Source: Marinobacter iranensis
GTDB taxonomy: Bacteria > Pseudomonadota > Gammaproteobacteria > Pseudomonadales > Oleiphilaceae
Length of the DNA: 64,000 nucleotides
Reading direction: 5' to 3'
Assembly (NCBI RefSeq): GCF_029207565.1
Contig: NZ_JANCMW010000012.1
Span: forward strand, 1-64,000
The notes under the pieces: model-generated
Seen by the model: only the letters and a program-made list of their open reading frames with translations
What the model was told of the DNA's origin: nothing
Databases searched by the model: none
Position numbers and translations under genes: made by a program
Part shown: positions 36,059 through 44,786 of the stretch, one piece after another
Numbering within the stretch: position 1 is the first letter of the stretch
Layout of the letters: every line of letters starts with the position of its first letter

Positions 36059-37873
36059 ATGTCCTACCGGATTGGCGCTGTCCTCATCTTCGGCCTTACT
36101 CTTCTAGTCTCCTGGACGGTGGGTGGCTGGGTCGGCTATAGACAGGTGGAACAGGAAAGCCTGGAAGAGTCCTTTCGTTACCGTCAGCTTGTTGCCAACG
36201 AGCTGAATCGTTATCTGCCTATACCCGAGTTGATGGCTGAGCATCCGTTACTGGAAGAGGCACTGAGTTCTCCCGAGGATACACGGACCATTCTTCAGGC
36301 CAATGAAGAAATGCAGCGCATGGCGACCATTGTCGGTAGTTCCGACGTGTATCTGCTGGATACAACCGGGTTGACCATCGCGGCCAGCAACTACCTTCAG
36401 GAAGACAGTTTTGTCGGCCAGAGCTACCACTTCCGACCCTATTTCAGTGATGCCATGGAGACCGGTGAGTCCGCCATCTATTTCGCTCTGGGCTCTATGT
36501 CCGGTATTCGAGGCCTGTATTTCTCCCATCCCGTTCGAAATGATCGTGGCAACATACTGGGGGTGATTGCAGTTAAGGTGTTGGTGCAGGAGTTGGAGTC
36601 CCAGTGGCATCGGCCGGCTTCGTTACGGGAAGCCGAGATGGTAGTGCTTGACCAGGCTGGTATCAGTTTCCTGGCCAGCAAATCCAAGTGGCTGTACCGG
36701 GATTTCAACGGCCCCGGGTCTGCCGCGCCCGGCGATGCCTCCCGTAGGCGGTATCCCGACCGGGAGCTGCGACCTATTGCTTTTGAAGTGCTGGAGAAGC
36801 CCTCGGGGTTGTCTGCGCAGTCAGGCAAAATCCGTATTCTGGAAGAGGGCAAAACGCGCGAATACCTGAGCGTGAGGACGCCGCTGCCCAGGCTGGACTG
36901 GACCCTGCAGGTTATGGTGAGCACCCGACCTGTGCTCTGGACCCGTCTTGGGTTTGTACTGGCCGGAATGGTCCTGTTCTTCGGTGGTCTTCTTACCTGG
37001 CTGTATGTACGCGAGCGATATCGCCGTGAGGCGGAACTGGCGCTTCGTGGGGAACAGCTGGAGCGCAGTGTCACGGAGCGGACAGCGGATCTCGAGCGTT
37101 CGAATCAACAGTTGCTGGACGAGGTCCGCCAACGTGAACGCACCCAGAATGAGCTTCGCGAGACTCAGCAAGAACTGATTCAGGCGGCCAAACTGGCTGT
37201 ACTGGGGCAGATGTCGGCTGGCCTGAACCACGAGATGAATCAGCCGCTGACAGCTATCCAGACGTACGCACGCAATAGCCGGCGTTTTCTCGAAAAGGGC
37301 GCAACCGAGATGGTGGACGCCAATCTCCTTGAGATCGTTAGTCTGTGCGATAAAATGGCCGAGCTCACCCGGCAGTTCAAGGTGTTTGCCCGCAAATCGG
37401 AAGGGCCGCCCACCATTGTTGATTTCCGGCTGGCCGTGGATGCGGCCCTCAAGATAATTACCGCACAGCAGAACAGTTCAAGTACCCAGATTCACTGGCA
37501 CCGGCCGCCGGAGCCGGTTCAGTGCCACGGCGACCTGATCCGGATTGAGCAGGTGATGGTGAACCTGCTGGCCAACGCGGTCCAGGCCGTGGAAGGGCGG
37601 GAAACGCCGGAAATTACCATCGATATCAGGGAAAGTAACCAGAGCTGGTGCTGTATCGTGCGTGATAACGGCTCCGGCCTACCTGGCAAAACCGAGCAGG
37701 TGTTCGAACCTTTCTTCACCACCAAGTCGGTAAAACAGGGGCTTGGGCTCGGTCTTTCCATCTCACGACAGATCGTGGATGCGTTGGGCGGAAGCCTGAC
37801 AGGACGCAACCGGAGCGACGGCCCGGGCGCGGAATTTGTGTTGACGCTGAAGAAGCGGGAGGCCACGGAATGA
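36059..37873 (+). CDS. dctB: DctB-type sensor histidine kinase
   Basis: This 604-residue membrane kinase has a helix at about 5-25 and a periplasmic double-Cache sensor with SSDVYLLDTTGLTIAASNY, FVGQSYHFRPYF and GIRGLYFSHPV, closely matching dicarboxylate-sensing DctB. A second helix is near 300-320, then a coiled coil. The H-box is SAGLNHEMNQPLTAIQTYA and the ATP-binding domain has N, G1 (DNGSGLPG) and G2 boxes. The gene overlaps the regulator gene as ATGA. It lies directly downstream of the TAXI-TRAP genes and probably senses their substrate. Confidence 0.93.
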   Translation: MSYRIGAVLIFGLTLLVSWTVGGWVGYRQVEQESLEESFRYRQLVANELNRYLPIPELMAEHPLLEEALSSPEDTRTILQANEEMQRMATIVGSSDVYLLDTTGLTIAASNYLQEDSFVGQSYHFRPYFSDAMETGESAIYFALGSMSGIRGLYFSHPVRNDRGNILGVIAVKVLVQELESQWHRPASLREAEMVVLDQAGISFLASKSKWLYRDFNGPGSAAPGDASRRRYPDRELRPIAFEVLEKPSGLSAQSGKIRILEEGKTREYLSVRTPLPRLDWTLQVMVSTRPVLWTRLGFVLAGMVLFFGGLLTWLYVRERYRREAELALRGEQLERSVTERTADLERSNQQLLDEVRQRERTQNELRETQQELIQAAKLAVLGQMSAGLNHEMNQPLTAIQTYARNSRRFLEKGATEMVDANLLEIVSLCDKMAELTRQFKVFARKSEGPPTIVDFRLAVDAALKIITAQQNSSSTQIHWHRPPEPVQCHGDLIRIEQVMVNLLANAVQAVEGRETPEITIDIRESNQSWCCIVRDNGSGLPGKTEQVFEPFFTTKSVKQGLGLGLSISRQIVDALGGSLTGRNRSDGPGAEFVLTLKKREATE

Positions 37874-39222
37874 CAGGGGTATCGGTAATCTTTGTGGACG
37901 ACGACCCGCATATTCTCCAGGCAATTGCCCAGACCCTTACACTGGAAGATTTGCCAGTGGCCTGCTTTGAAGATGCTCGCTCGGGCCTTCAGGAGATAAC
38001 GCCCGACTATGAAGGCGTTGTGTTGTGCGACTACAACATGCCGGAAATGAACGGCCTTGAAATGCTGGACCGGATACGGGAAGTGGATGACGCCATTCCG
38101 GTGATTATCCTAACCGGCCAGGGTGATATCAGCACGGCGGTTACGGCCATGCAACAGGGCGCCTATGATTTTATCGAGAAGCCGTTTGACCATGACGAGC
38201 TTCTTGAACTGCTCCGCCACGCCCTGGAGAAGCGTCACCTGGCGCTGGAAAACCGTCGCCTGAAAGCCCAGCTGAAGCACTTGGCACGGCCCGGCCCCCG
38301 GATTCTGGGGGATTCCCCGAGCATGCAAAAGGTGGTGGCGACTATTAATCCGATTCTGGATATCTCCGCCAACATTCTCCTGCACGGAGAAACCGGCTCC
38401 GGCAAGGACGCGCTGGCGCGTTATATCCATGAGAACAGTCCACGCAGCACCCACAACTTTGTGGCTATCAATTGTGGCGCGGTGCCGGAGCACCTGATCG
38501 AGAGCGAGCTTTTCGGCCACGAAGCGGGGGCCTTTACCGGTGCCGACAAACGCCGCATCGGCAAAATCGAATACGCCCACAAGGGCACCCTGTTCCTGGA
38601 CGAGCTGGAAAGCATGCCCATGGCACTTCAGGTAAAACTGCTGCGAGTACTTGAGGAACAGCGCGTTGAGCGACTGGGCAGCAACCAGGTGCAGGAAGTG
38701 GATGTTCGAATCATCGCGGCCACCAAGGCGGACCTCAAAGCGCTCAGCGATGAGGGGGATTTCCGTGCCGATCTGTATTACCGGTTGAATGTCGTTAAAG
38801 TGGACATTCCACCATTGCGTGAGCGCAAGGAAGATATTCCATTGCTGTTCCACCACTTCGTACTGATCGCCGCCGCCCGCTATGACCGTGAGAGCATCCC
38901 CCTGGATGCCAGCCAGGCGGCGCGGCTGATGCAACATTCCTGGCCGGGCAATGTGCGGGAGTTACGGAACCTGGCGGAACGTTACGTGTTGTTGGGGCCG
39001 ATGGCGCTTGATGAAAATGATCCGTCCACCACCGCCAATGTCCCGGGCCGCCAGACCCTGTCCGAGATGATGGACGGGTTCGAACGGTCGGCCATCATCA
39101 GTGCACTGAATGCCTGCCAGGGCAGCATAAAAGACACCATGGTCCAGCTCGGTATTGCCCGTAAAACGCTGTACGACAAGATGCGAAAGCATGGGTTGGA
39201 TAAGGCGCAGTTCAAGGAGTGA
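37870..39222 (+). CDS. dctD: DctD-type sigma-54-dependent response regulator
   Basis: This 450-residue enhancer-binding protein has three parts. The N-terminal receiver has VDDDPH and phospho-acceptor Asp in CDYNMPEMNG. The central AAA+ domain has Walker A GETGSGKD, the sigma-54 contact loop GAFTGAD and Walker B TLFLDE. The C-terminus is a Fis-type helix-turn-helix (GSIKDTMVQLGIARKTLYDKM). It should activate the sigma-54-type promoter ahead of the TAXI gene. It converges on the CitB-type regulator gene 20 bases away. Confidence 0.94.
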   Translation: MTGVSVIFVDDDPHILQAIAQTLTLEDLPVACFEDARSGLQEITPDYEGVVLCDYNMPEMNGLEMLDRIREVDDAIPVIILTGQGDISTAVTAMQQGAYDFIEKPFDHDELLELLRHALEKRHLALENRRLKAQLKHLARPGPRILGDSPSMQKVVATINPILDISANILLHGETGSGKDALARYIHENSPRSTHNFVAINCGAVPEHLIESELFGHEAGAFTGADKRRIGKIEYAHKGTLFLDELESMPMALQVKLLRVLEEQRVERLGSNQVQEVDVRIIAATKADLKALSDEGDFRADLYYRLNVVKVDIPPLRERKEDIPLLFHHFVLIAAARYDRESIPLDASQAARLMQHSWPGNVRELRNLAERYVLLGPMALDENDPSTTANVPGRQTLSEMMDGFERSAIISALNACQGSIKDTMVQLGIARKTLYDKMRKHGLDKAQFKE

Positions 39223-39242
39223 ACCGAAGGGTTGGCGGGAAA

Positions 39243-39923
39243 CTAGCGGTGGTAACGCCTTTCAGGGCGCCCCACACTGCCGTACGTCACCTCCGCGGTC
39301 AGTTCCTCCAGGCCCACCAGGAACTCCAGATAGCGGCGGGCGGTTGTTCGTGAAGCGCCCATGGCATTGCCGACTTCTTCCGCACTCCACTGCCCGCCGG
39401 ACGCGACCACTTCGCGGATCTTATCCAGCGTAATACTGTCAATGCCCTTGGGTAGCCTTTCCGGGCGCTTCGACTGGGAGGCGTCGCTACTTCTGGGAAG
39501 CAGGACATCGACTTCCTTCTGGGCAACCTGGACGAGGCCCGACAGGTGGCGCAGGTGGTCGCGATACCGGCTGACAGCTTCCTCAAGGCGCTCAAAGACC
39601 AGCGGTTTGAGAATGTAATCGAAAACGCCACCTCGTAAAGCACTCCTGAGGGATTCGACCTCCTTGGCAGCAGTAATCAGGATGACGTCGCTGCTGCTGT
39701 CCGAGGCTCGCAGCTCCCGCAACAACTCCAGGCCATTGCCATCGGGAAGGTACACGTCCAGCAGGATAAGGTCCGGCGCCAGCACGTCAATCTGGTCCCG
39801 GGCATCGGCCAGGGTATGGGCGATGCCGCAGAGTTCAACCTGCTTGAGGCGTTCCACGAACCGTCGCTGAATCTCCGCTATCTTGCGGTCATCTTCGATG
39901 ATCAGTAGTCGAATGGGGGTCAA
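39243..39923 (-). CDS. CitB/DcuR-family response regulator
   Basis: This 226-residue regulator has a receiver domain (IIEDDRKIAEIQRRFVE, phospho-acceptor Asp in LILLDVYLPDGNG, then a Lys in ILKPL). It ends in a helix-turn-helix domain finishing with the family's SVGRPERRYHR. The linker and C-terminus (WSAEEVGNAMGASRTTARRY) match CitB/DcuR proteins that control citrate or C4-acid uptake. It overlaps its sensor gene as ATGA. The divergent tctCBA operon is the likely target. Confidence 0.9.
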   Translation of the reverse strand: MTPIRLLIIEDDRKIAEIQRRFVERLKQVELCGIAHTLADARDQIDVLAPDLILLDVYLPDGNGLELLRELRASDSSSDVILITAAKEVESLRSALRGGVFDYILKPLVFERLEEAVSRYRDHLRHLSGLVQVAQKEVDVLLPRSSDASQSKRPERLPKGIDSITLDKIREVVASGGQWSAEEVGNAMGASRTTARRYLEFLVGLEELTAEVTYGSVGRPERRYHR

Positions 39924-41587
39924 TGGGTCTTCCTCTCTTCCGGTGTTTTGGGTAAGTATAGAGTAAAGCGGCTACCCCCGGTCGACGGGCTTTCGACGGT
40001 AACCGAGCCGCCCCAGCGGTTCAGGAACAGACGAACCAGATGCAACCCAATGCCATGTTCATTGCCCTCCTTGCTGCTGACCCCTTTCTCGAAAATTTTC
40101 TGCTGGGCCGACTCGGGAATGCCGGGCCCCTGGTCCTCTACTTCAAAGATCAGTTCGTGTCCGAGATCGGTCATGGAGAGCTGGACGTGGCCCCCTTCGC
40201 CGGTGTGAGACCGGGTCGCTTCCAGGGCGTTGTCGATCAGGTTTCCCAGAACGCTGACCAGCTGGTCCCTGGGCAGCCGCTCGGGAATGTCGGTCATCTG
40301 GCTGTCCGGATCAATGTCCAGGTGCAGGCCCATTTCCCGTGCCCGGTTGTATTTACCCAGCAGACAGCCAGCCAGGACCGGGTCGGGCACTGCCTCCAGC
40401 AGCAGGTGCAGCAGCGCCTGGTGATCACTGACTTCGTTGCCGATCAGGGCCATGGCCTCGTCGGTGGCGCCAATCTGGATCAGGCCGGCAATGGTGTGCA
40501 GTTTGTTGGAGTATTCGTGGGTCTGGCTGCGCAGGGTATCGGCGTATTGCTGGATGCGGGTCAGTTGGCGGCTGACCTGATCCACCTCATCACGAAGCCG
40601 GAAACTGGCCACCACGCCAATGATGTCGCTGCCTTCGCGCACTGGCAGCCGGTTCACAACCATTTGCCGGCCCCGCAGCCACACCTCCCGGTCAAAATCC
40701 GGGACCCCGGATTCCAGCACTGCCAACAGGTCGCTTTCCGGTAATACCGACAGTATCGGCTGGCCGGCCAGGGGCGTTTCCGGTTCCAGCCCCAGGGTGT
40801 CCAGGGCGGTCCGGTTGACAGTGGTAATCAGGCCTTGCCGGTTGATGGCGATGATGCCTTCGCGAACGGACTGCAGGGTGGCGTCCCGTTCCTGGAACAG
40901 GCGGGCGATTTCCTCCGGCTCCAGCCCGAAAATCGCACGCTTGAACCGGCCCGCAATCACAATGGCGGCGACGATGCTGATCATCAGCACCAGGCCGACC
41001 ACCCCATAGAGCACGAAATTGTATCGCTCTATGGCGGTCTCCACCTGGGCCAGACTGTAGCCCACCGACACGATACCAATGATCTCGCCGCTGTCCGGAA
41101 CCACTACCGGCGCCTTGCCGCGCACGGACTCACCCAGGCTGCCCAGGGCTCTGGCCACATAGGCTTCACCGTGCACCAGGGCCTGGCGGCCATAATCGCC
41201 ATCGTCGTCGGCCATGGAATGGCCCAGACGGGCCGGATCCGGGTGGGCCAGGCGGATGGCGTTGTGGTCGCCGATGACGATAAACAGGGCTTCGTTGGTC
41301 TCCTCCAGCCGCGCCGCCAGGTGGTTGAGCCCGGCCACATCGCGGCTCTGGATGCCGGAAATGACCGCCGGCGCGGCCGCCACGGTTTTGGCCACCATGA
41401 GTGCCCGCTGGCCGATCTCGTCGTACAAGGATTCGCTCAGGTAATAACCAGCGAACACGCCAATCAGGATCGTCTGCAAGGCACTGACGAGCCCGAGGGT
41501 GAGAATCATCCGGGTTTTGAGTTTGGTCTTTCGGAGCACGGTTTGGATTACGGATCTTGTTGTCGTTTGTCCCACAGGGTAATGCAC
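39920..41587 (-). CDS. CitA/DcuS-family sensor histidine kinase
   Basis: This sensor of up to 555 residues has a periplasmic single-Cache domain between two helices (first helix near 27-47; ESLYDEIGQRALMVAKTVA after it). The second helix is near 190-210, then a cytoplasmic PAS domain. The short SpoB-like H-box is SQTHEYSNKLHTIAGLIQIG, and the ATPase domain has NLIDNALEA and DQGPGIP. CitA/DcuS sensors bind citrate or C4-dicarboxylates. The start is uncertain: GTG 41587 lacks a ribosome site, and an in-frame GTG at 41539 would give a more typical N-terminus. Confidence 0.9.
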   Translation of the reverse strand: MHYPVGQTTTRSVIQTVLRKTKLKTRMILTLGLVSALQTILIGVFAGYYLSESLYDEIGQRALMVAKTVAAAPAVISGIQSRDVAGLNHLAARLEETNEALFIVIGDHNAIRLAHPDPARLGHSMADDDGDYGRQALVHGEAYVARALGSLGESVRGKAPVVVPDSGEIIGIVSVGYSLAQVETAIERYNFVLYGVVGLVLMISIVAAIVIAGRFKRAIFGLEPEEIARLFQERDATLQSVREGIIAINRQGLITTVNRTALDTLGLEPETPLAGQPILSVLPESDLLAVLESGVPDFDREVWLRGRQMVVNRLPVREGSDIIGVVASFRLRDEVDQVSRQLTRIQQYADTLRSQTHEYSNKLHTIAGLIQIGATDEAMALIGNEVSDHQALLHLLLEAVPDPVLAGCLLGKYNRAREMGLHLDIDPDSQMTDIPERLPRDQLVSVLGNLIDNALEATRSHTGEGGHVQLSMTDLGHELIFEVEDQGPGIPESAQQKIFEKGVSSKEGNEHGIGLHLVRLFLNRWGGSVTVESPSTGGSRFTLYLPKTPEERKTH

Positions 41588-41622
41588 GGAGGTGGTGATT
41601 GCCCATGAACTTTATGAACAAA

Positions 41623-41664
41623 ACGACCATTAGTTTCTTTAAAGGCTTTACGACCACAAGCTTC
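41623..41664. promoter_or_regulatory. Direct repeats, candidate operator between sensor and tctC
   Basis: ACGACCATTAGTTTC (41623-41637) and ACGACCACAAGCTTC (41650-41664) agree at 12 of 15 positions and start 27 bases apart. They lie in the divergent gap between the CitA-type sensor gene and tctC, a natural place for the CitB-type regulator to bind. No clear -35/-10 pair is claimed. Confidence 0.35.
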
Positions 41665-41768
41665 AAGACCGTGCCCATCCACTTTTAACCTGTACGGGAG
41701 TCGCCCCATTGGCCTTGCCAACAGGCCTGCCTCGGGAGCGAACACAAAAACAAACATGAGGTGACACA

Positions 41769-42746
41769 ATGTTGATCAAACGTACCCTGTCTTTTGTGGC
41801 GGCGGCCGCCGTCAGTATGTCTGCCCTGGCTTGGGAGCCGTCCGGAAAAGTCGAGTGTATCGCGCCGTCTGATCCCGGCGGCGGCTGGGATTTTACCTGC
41901 CGTAGCGCGGGCAATGTGATGCAGGAACTTGGCCTGATCGATGGTAGTGTTCAAACCGTCAATATGGCCGGCGCTGGCGGTGGTGTAGCCTACGCCCACA
42001 CCGTGAGCAAGCGGGCCGAAGAAAATAAGCTGCTGGTTGCCGCATCCACCGCAACTACCACACGTCTGGCGCAGAAGCAGTTTCCCGGCATGAATGCCGA
42101 CATGGTGACCTGGGTGGGCGCACTGGGTGCCGATTACGGCGTCATCGCCGTGGGCAAGGATTCCAAATACAAGAATCTGAGCGACCTGATGGCAGCCGTC
42201 AGCGAAGATCCCAAATCTGTCAAGTTTGCCGGTGGCAGTGCCCGGGGTGGCTGGGATCACCTGAAAGTGCTGATTACCGCCAAAGCTGCGGGCGCAGATG
42301 ACCTGCCGCGTATTCCGTACCTCTCGTACAACAATGGTGGTGAGGCCATGACCCAGGTGGTCGGCGGTCAGGTGGACGCCTTTACCGGTGATATCTCGGA
42401 AGCCACCGGCTTCATGGAATCCGGCGACCTGCGCGTTCTTGCTGTCCTGTCCGAAGAGCGCCTGCCCGGTAAGTTTGGGGATATTCCCACAGCCAAAGAG
42501 CAGGGTATTGAGGCCCTTGGTCCTAACTGGCGCGGCTTCTACATGCCCAAAGGCGCCGATGAAGAGGCCAAGGAATACTGGGTCAATGCCGTGGACACCC
42601 TGTACGCCAGCGAGGAGTGGAAAAAAGTCATGAAGAGCAATGGCCTGATTCCGTTCCATCCGCCCGCGAACAAGTTTGATGAGTTTGTCCGGAACCAGGT
42701 TCAGGAGATCGAACAGATGTCCCGCGAAATCGGACTGCTGAAATGA
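41769..42746 (+). CDS. tctC: Tripartite tricarboxylate transporter binding protein TctC
   Basis: This 325-residue periplasmic receptor has a signal peptide ending near SALA. The mature part has the Bug/TctC pattern: ECIAPSDPGGGWDFTCRSAG, VNMAGAGGGVAYAH and KFAGGSARGGWDHLK. These proteins bind tricarboxylates or related acids and hand them to TctA/TctB. GAGGTG precedes the ATG. Its stop overlaps tctB as ATGA. The ligand is not determined by sequence. Confidence 0.94.
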   Translation: MLIKRTLSFVAAAAVSMSALAWEPSGKVECIAPSDPGGGWDFTCRSAGNVMQELGLIDGSVQTVNMAGAGGGVAYAHTVSKRAEENKLLVAASTATTTRLAQKQFPGMNADMVTWVGALGADYGVIAVGKDSKYKNLSDLMAAVSEDPKSVKFAGGSARGGWDHLKVLITAKAAGADDLPRIPYLSYNNGGEAMTQVVGGQVDAFTGDISEATGFMESGDLRVLAVLSEERLPGKFGDIPTAKEQGIEALGPNWRGFYMPKGADEEAKEYWVNAVDTLYASEEWKKVMKSNGLIPFHPPANKFDEFVRNQVQEIEQMSREIGLLK

Positions 42747-43189
42747 CAGGCGCTGGTGATCGCATTCTCGGCCTGGGCCTTCTGGTCCTCGCTGTTGCCT
42801 ATGGCTGGGCTGCCCAACAGTGGCCCGAGCCATTCGGCGGCGCCGAGGGCGTGGGGCCCGAAACCTTCCCTACCATTCTGTCGGTGGTTCTGGTGGCTGG
42901 CAGCCTGTACCTGATGATCAAGCCGGATCCGGACGCGCGCTGGCCAGTAGGCAAGTCCGCGCTGGAACTGGCGATTTCTGTGGTCGTGCTGGTGGTTTAC
43001 ACCATGCTGCTGGAACCCCTGGGCTTTGTGATTTCCACCACACTGGCCGTGGGCACACTTAGCTGGCGAATGGGTGGCACGCCCCTCACGGCCTTTATGA
43101 CTGGTCTGATCAGCGCCGTCGTGGTGTTTGTGCTGTTTAATTACGGCCTCGGCCTGAGCCTGCCCGGTGGCCTGCTGGAGGTGAACTGA
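42743..43189 (+). CDS. tctB: Tripartite tricarboxylate transporter small membrane subunit TctB
   Basis: This 148-residue membrane protein has four predicted helices. It starts ILGLGLLVLAVAYGWAAQQW and includes FGGAEGVGPETFPTILSVVL, a TctB-like pattern. It overlaps tctC by 4 bases and tctA by 1 base. It forms the small membrane subunit with TctA. Confidence 0.92.
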   Translation: MTGAGDRILGLGLLVLAVAYGWAAQQWPEPFGGAEGVGPETFPTILSVVLVAGSLYLMIKPDPDARWPVGKSALELAISVVVLVVYTMLLEPLGFVISTTLAVGTLSWRMGGTPLTAFMTGLISAVVVFVLFNYGLGLSLPGGLLEVN

Positions 43190-44715
43190 TGGAAACCCTT
43201 GGCTTTCTGATGGAAGGGTTTGCGGTGGCGTTGACCCCGTATAACCTGATGTTCGCGCTGCTGGGCGCCTTCGTGGGAACCCTGATTGGCTGTTTGCCGG
43301 GCCTTGGCCCCGCCAATGGTGTTGCCATCATGATCCCGCTGGCTTTCACCCTGGGGCTGCCTCCGGAAACCGCAATGATTCTGCTGACCTCGGTGTATGC
43401 CGGTGCCATGTACGGTGGACGGATCTCGTCGATCCTGCTGAATATCCCGGGCGATGAGCCCGCGATGATGACCTGTCTGGATGGCTACCCCATGGCGCAG
43501 AAGGGCCGGGCGGCGGATGCCCTGGCCATTTCCGCCATCGCGTCGTTCACCGGCGGGCTGATCGGGACCATTGGCCTGATCATGCTGGCGCCCATACTGG
43601 CAAAATTTGCCCTGACTTTCGGTCCGGCGGAATACTTTGCGCTGTTTATGCTGGCGTTTGCCACACTTGGGGGTATCACCGGCAAGAATCCCATGAAAAC
43701 GGTGATTGCAGCGACACTCGGTATCATGATTTCCACCGTTGGAATTGATATCGCGACCGGCACTCAGCGGTACACCTTCGGTGTCTTGGAGTTGTACGAG
43801 GGCATTGACTTTATCTTGGCTATTGTCGGCCTGTTCGCAATTTCCGAGCTGCTGTTCTTTGTTGAGGCCCGCATCGGTGGCGGTCGCAAGAAAATGAACG
43901 TGGGCAAGATTACTCTGAGCTTCAAAGAACTGGTCAGTACCATTCCGACCCAGTTTCGCGGTGGGGTTCTGGGCTTTATTGCCGGTGTTCTGCCCGGTGC
44001 CGGTGCGTCTCTGGGGAGCTTTATCAGCTACACCCTGGAGAAGCAGGTGTTGGGCAAGAAGGGCACCTTCGGTGAAGGCGACATACGAGGCGTGGCGGCC
44101 CCGGAAGCCGGCAACAATGGTGCGTCTTCCGGCGCCCTGGTGCCGATGCTGACCCTGGGCGTACCGGGCAGCGGAACCACGGCCGTGCTGCTGGCGATGT
44201 TGATCTCTCTCAACATCACTCCGGGCCCGCTGATGTTCACCCAGCATGCCGACATTGTCTGGGGCGTGATCGCGGCGCTGCTGATCGGGAACGTGCTGTT
44301 GCTGATAATCAACATTCCTCTGGTGGGCTTCTTTGTCAGGCTGCTTTCGGTACCACCGATGTACCTGTTGCCCATCGTGACCATGGTGGCCTTCGTGGGG
44401 GTTTATTCCATCAGCCACAGCACCTTCGATCTGTACTTCATGGTGGCCTTCGGTGTTGGCGGATATTTCCTGCGCAAGCTTGAGATCCCTCTGGTGCCGA
44501 TCATTCTCGGCCTCCTGCTGGGGCCGGAGATGGAGAAAAACCTCGGGCACGCGCTCATTCTGTCCGACGGCGACTGGACGGTATTGTGGTCCAGCCCACT
44601 GGCTATCGGGTTCTGGGCGGTAGCGGGCCTCGGGCTGGTACTGCCAACCCTGGTGGGGCCGATTCTCCGCCGGCGTATGCACGCGGCCATGAAGGAAAGC
44701 CCGGTCAGCGACTGA
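43189..44715 (+). CDS. tctA: Tripartite tricarboxylate transporter large membrane subunit TctA
   Basis: This 508-residue inner-membrane protein has about 12 helices. The two family motifs are present: GTLIGCLPGLGPANGVAIMI near residue 25 and GVLPGAGASLGSFISYTLEK near residue 270. SVYAGAMYGGRISSILLNIP is also conserved. It forms the ion-driven channel for the acid bound by TctC. The start shares one base with the tctB stop (TGATG). Confidence 0.96.
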   Translation: METLGFLMEGFAVALTPYNLMFALLGAFVGTLIGCLPGLGPANGVAIMIPLAFTLGLPPETAMILLTSVYAGAMYGGRISSILLNIPGDEPAMMTCLDGYPMAQKGRAADALAISAIASFTGGLIGTIGLIMLAPILAKFALTFGPAEYFALFMLAFATLGGITGKNPMKTVIAATLGIMISTVGIDIATGTQRYTFGVLELYEGIDFILAIVGLFAISELLFFVEARIGGGRKKMNVGKITLSFKELVSTIPTQFRGGVLGFIAGVLPGAGASLGSFISYTLEKQVLGKKGTFGEGDIRGVAAPEAGNNGASSGALVPMLTLGVPGSGTTAVLLAMLISLNITPGPLMFTQHADIVWGVIAALLIGNVLLLIINIPLVGFFVRLLSVPPMYLLPIVTMVAFVGVYSISHSTFDLYFMVAFGVGGYFLRKLEIPLVPIILGLLLGPEMEKNLGHALILSDGDWTVLWSSPLAIGFWAVAGLGLVLPTLVGPILRRRMHAAMKESPVSD

Positions 44716-44786
44716 CCTTGTCTTTGGGGGGAGGCGGGGCCTGAGGGCTCCCCTCCTTCCTTCCATTCCGATTTATGCCGAGGTGG

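Noticed and set aside
43141..44766. Open frame of 541 codons on the minus strand opposite tctA
   Set aside because: Antisense to a well-conserved tctA gene; the product is rich in Gln, His and Arg, as typical for GC-rich antisense frames.
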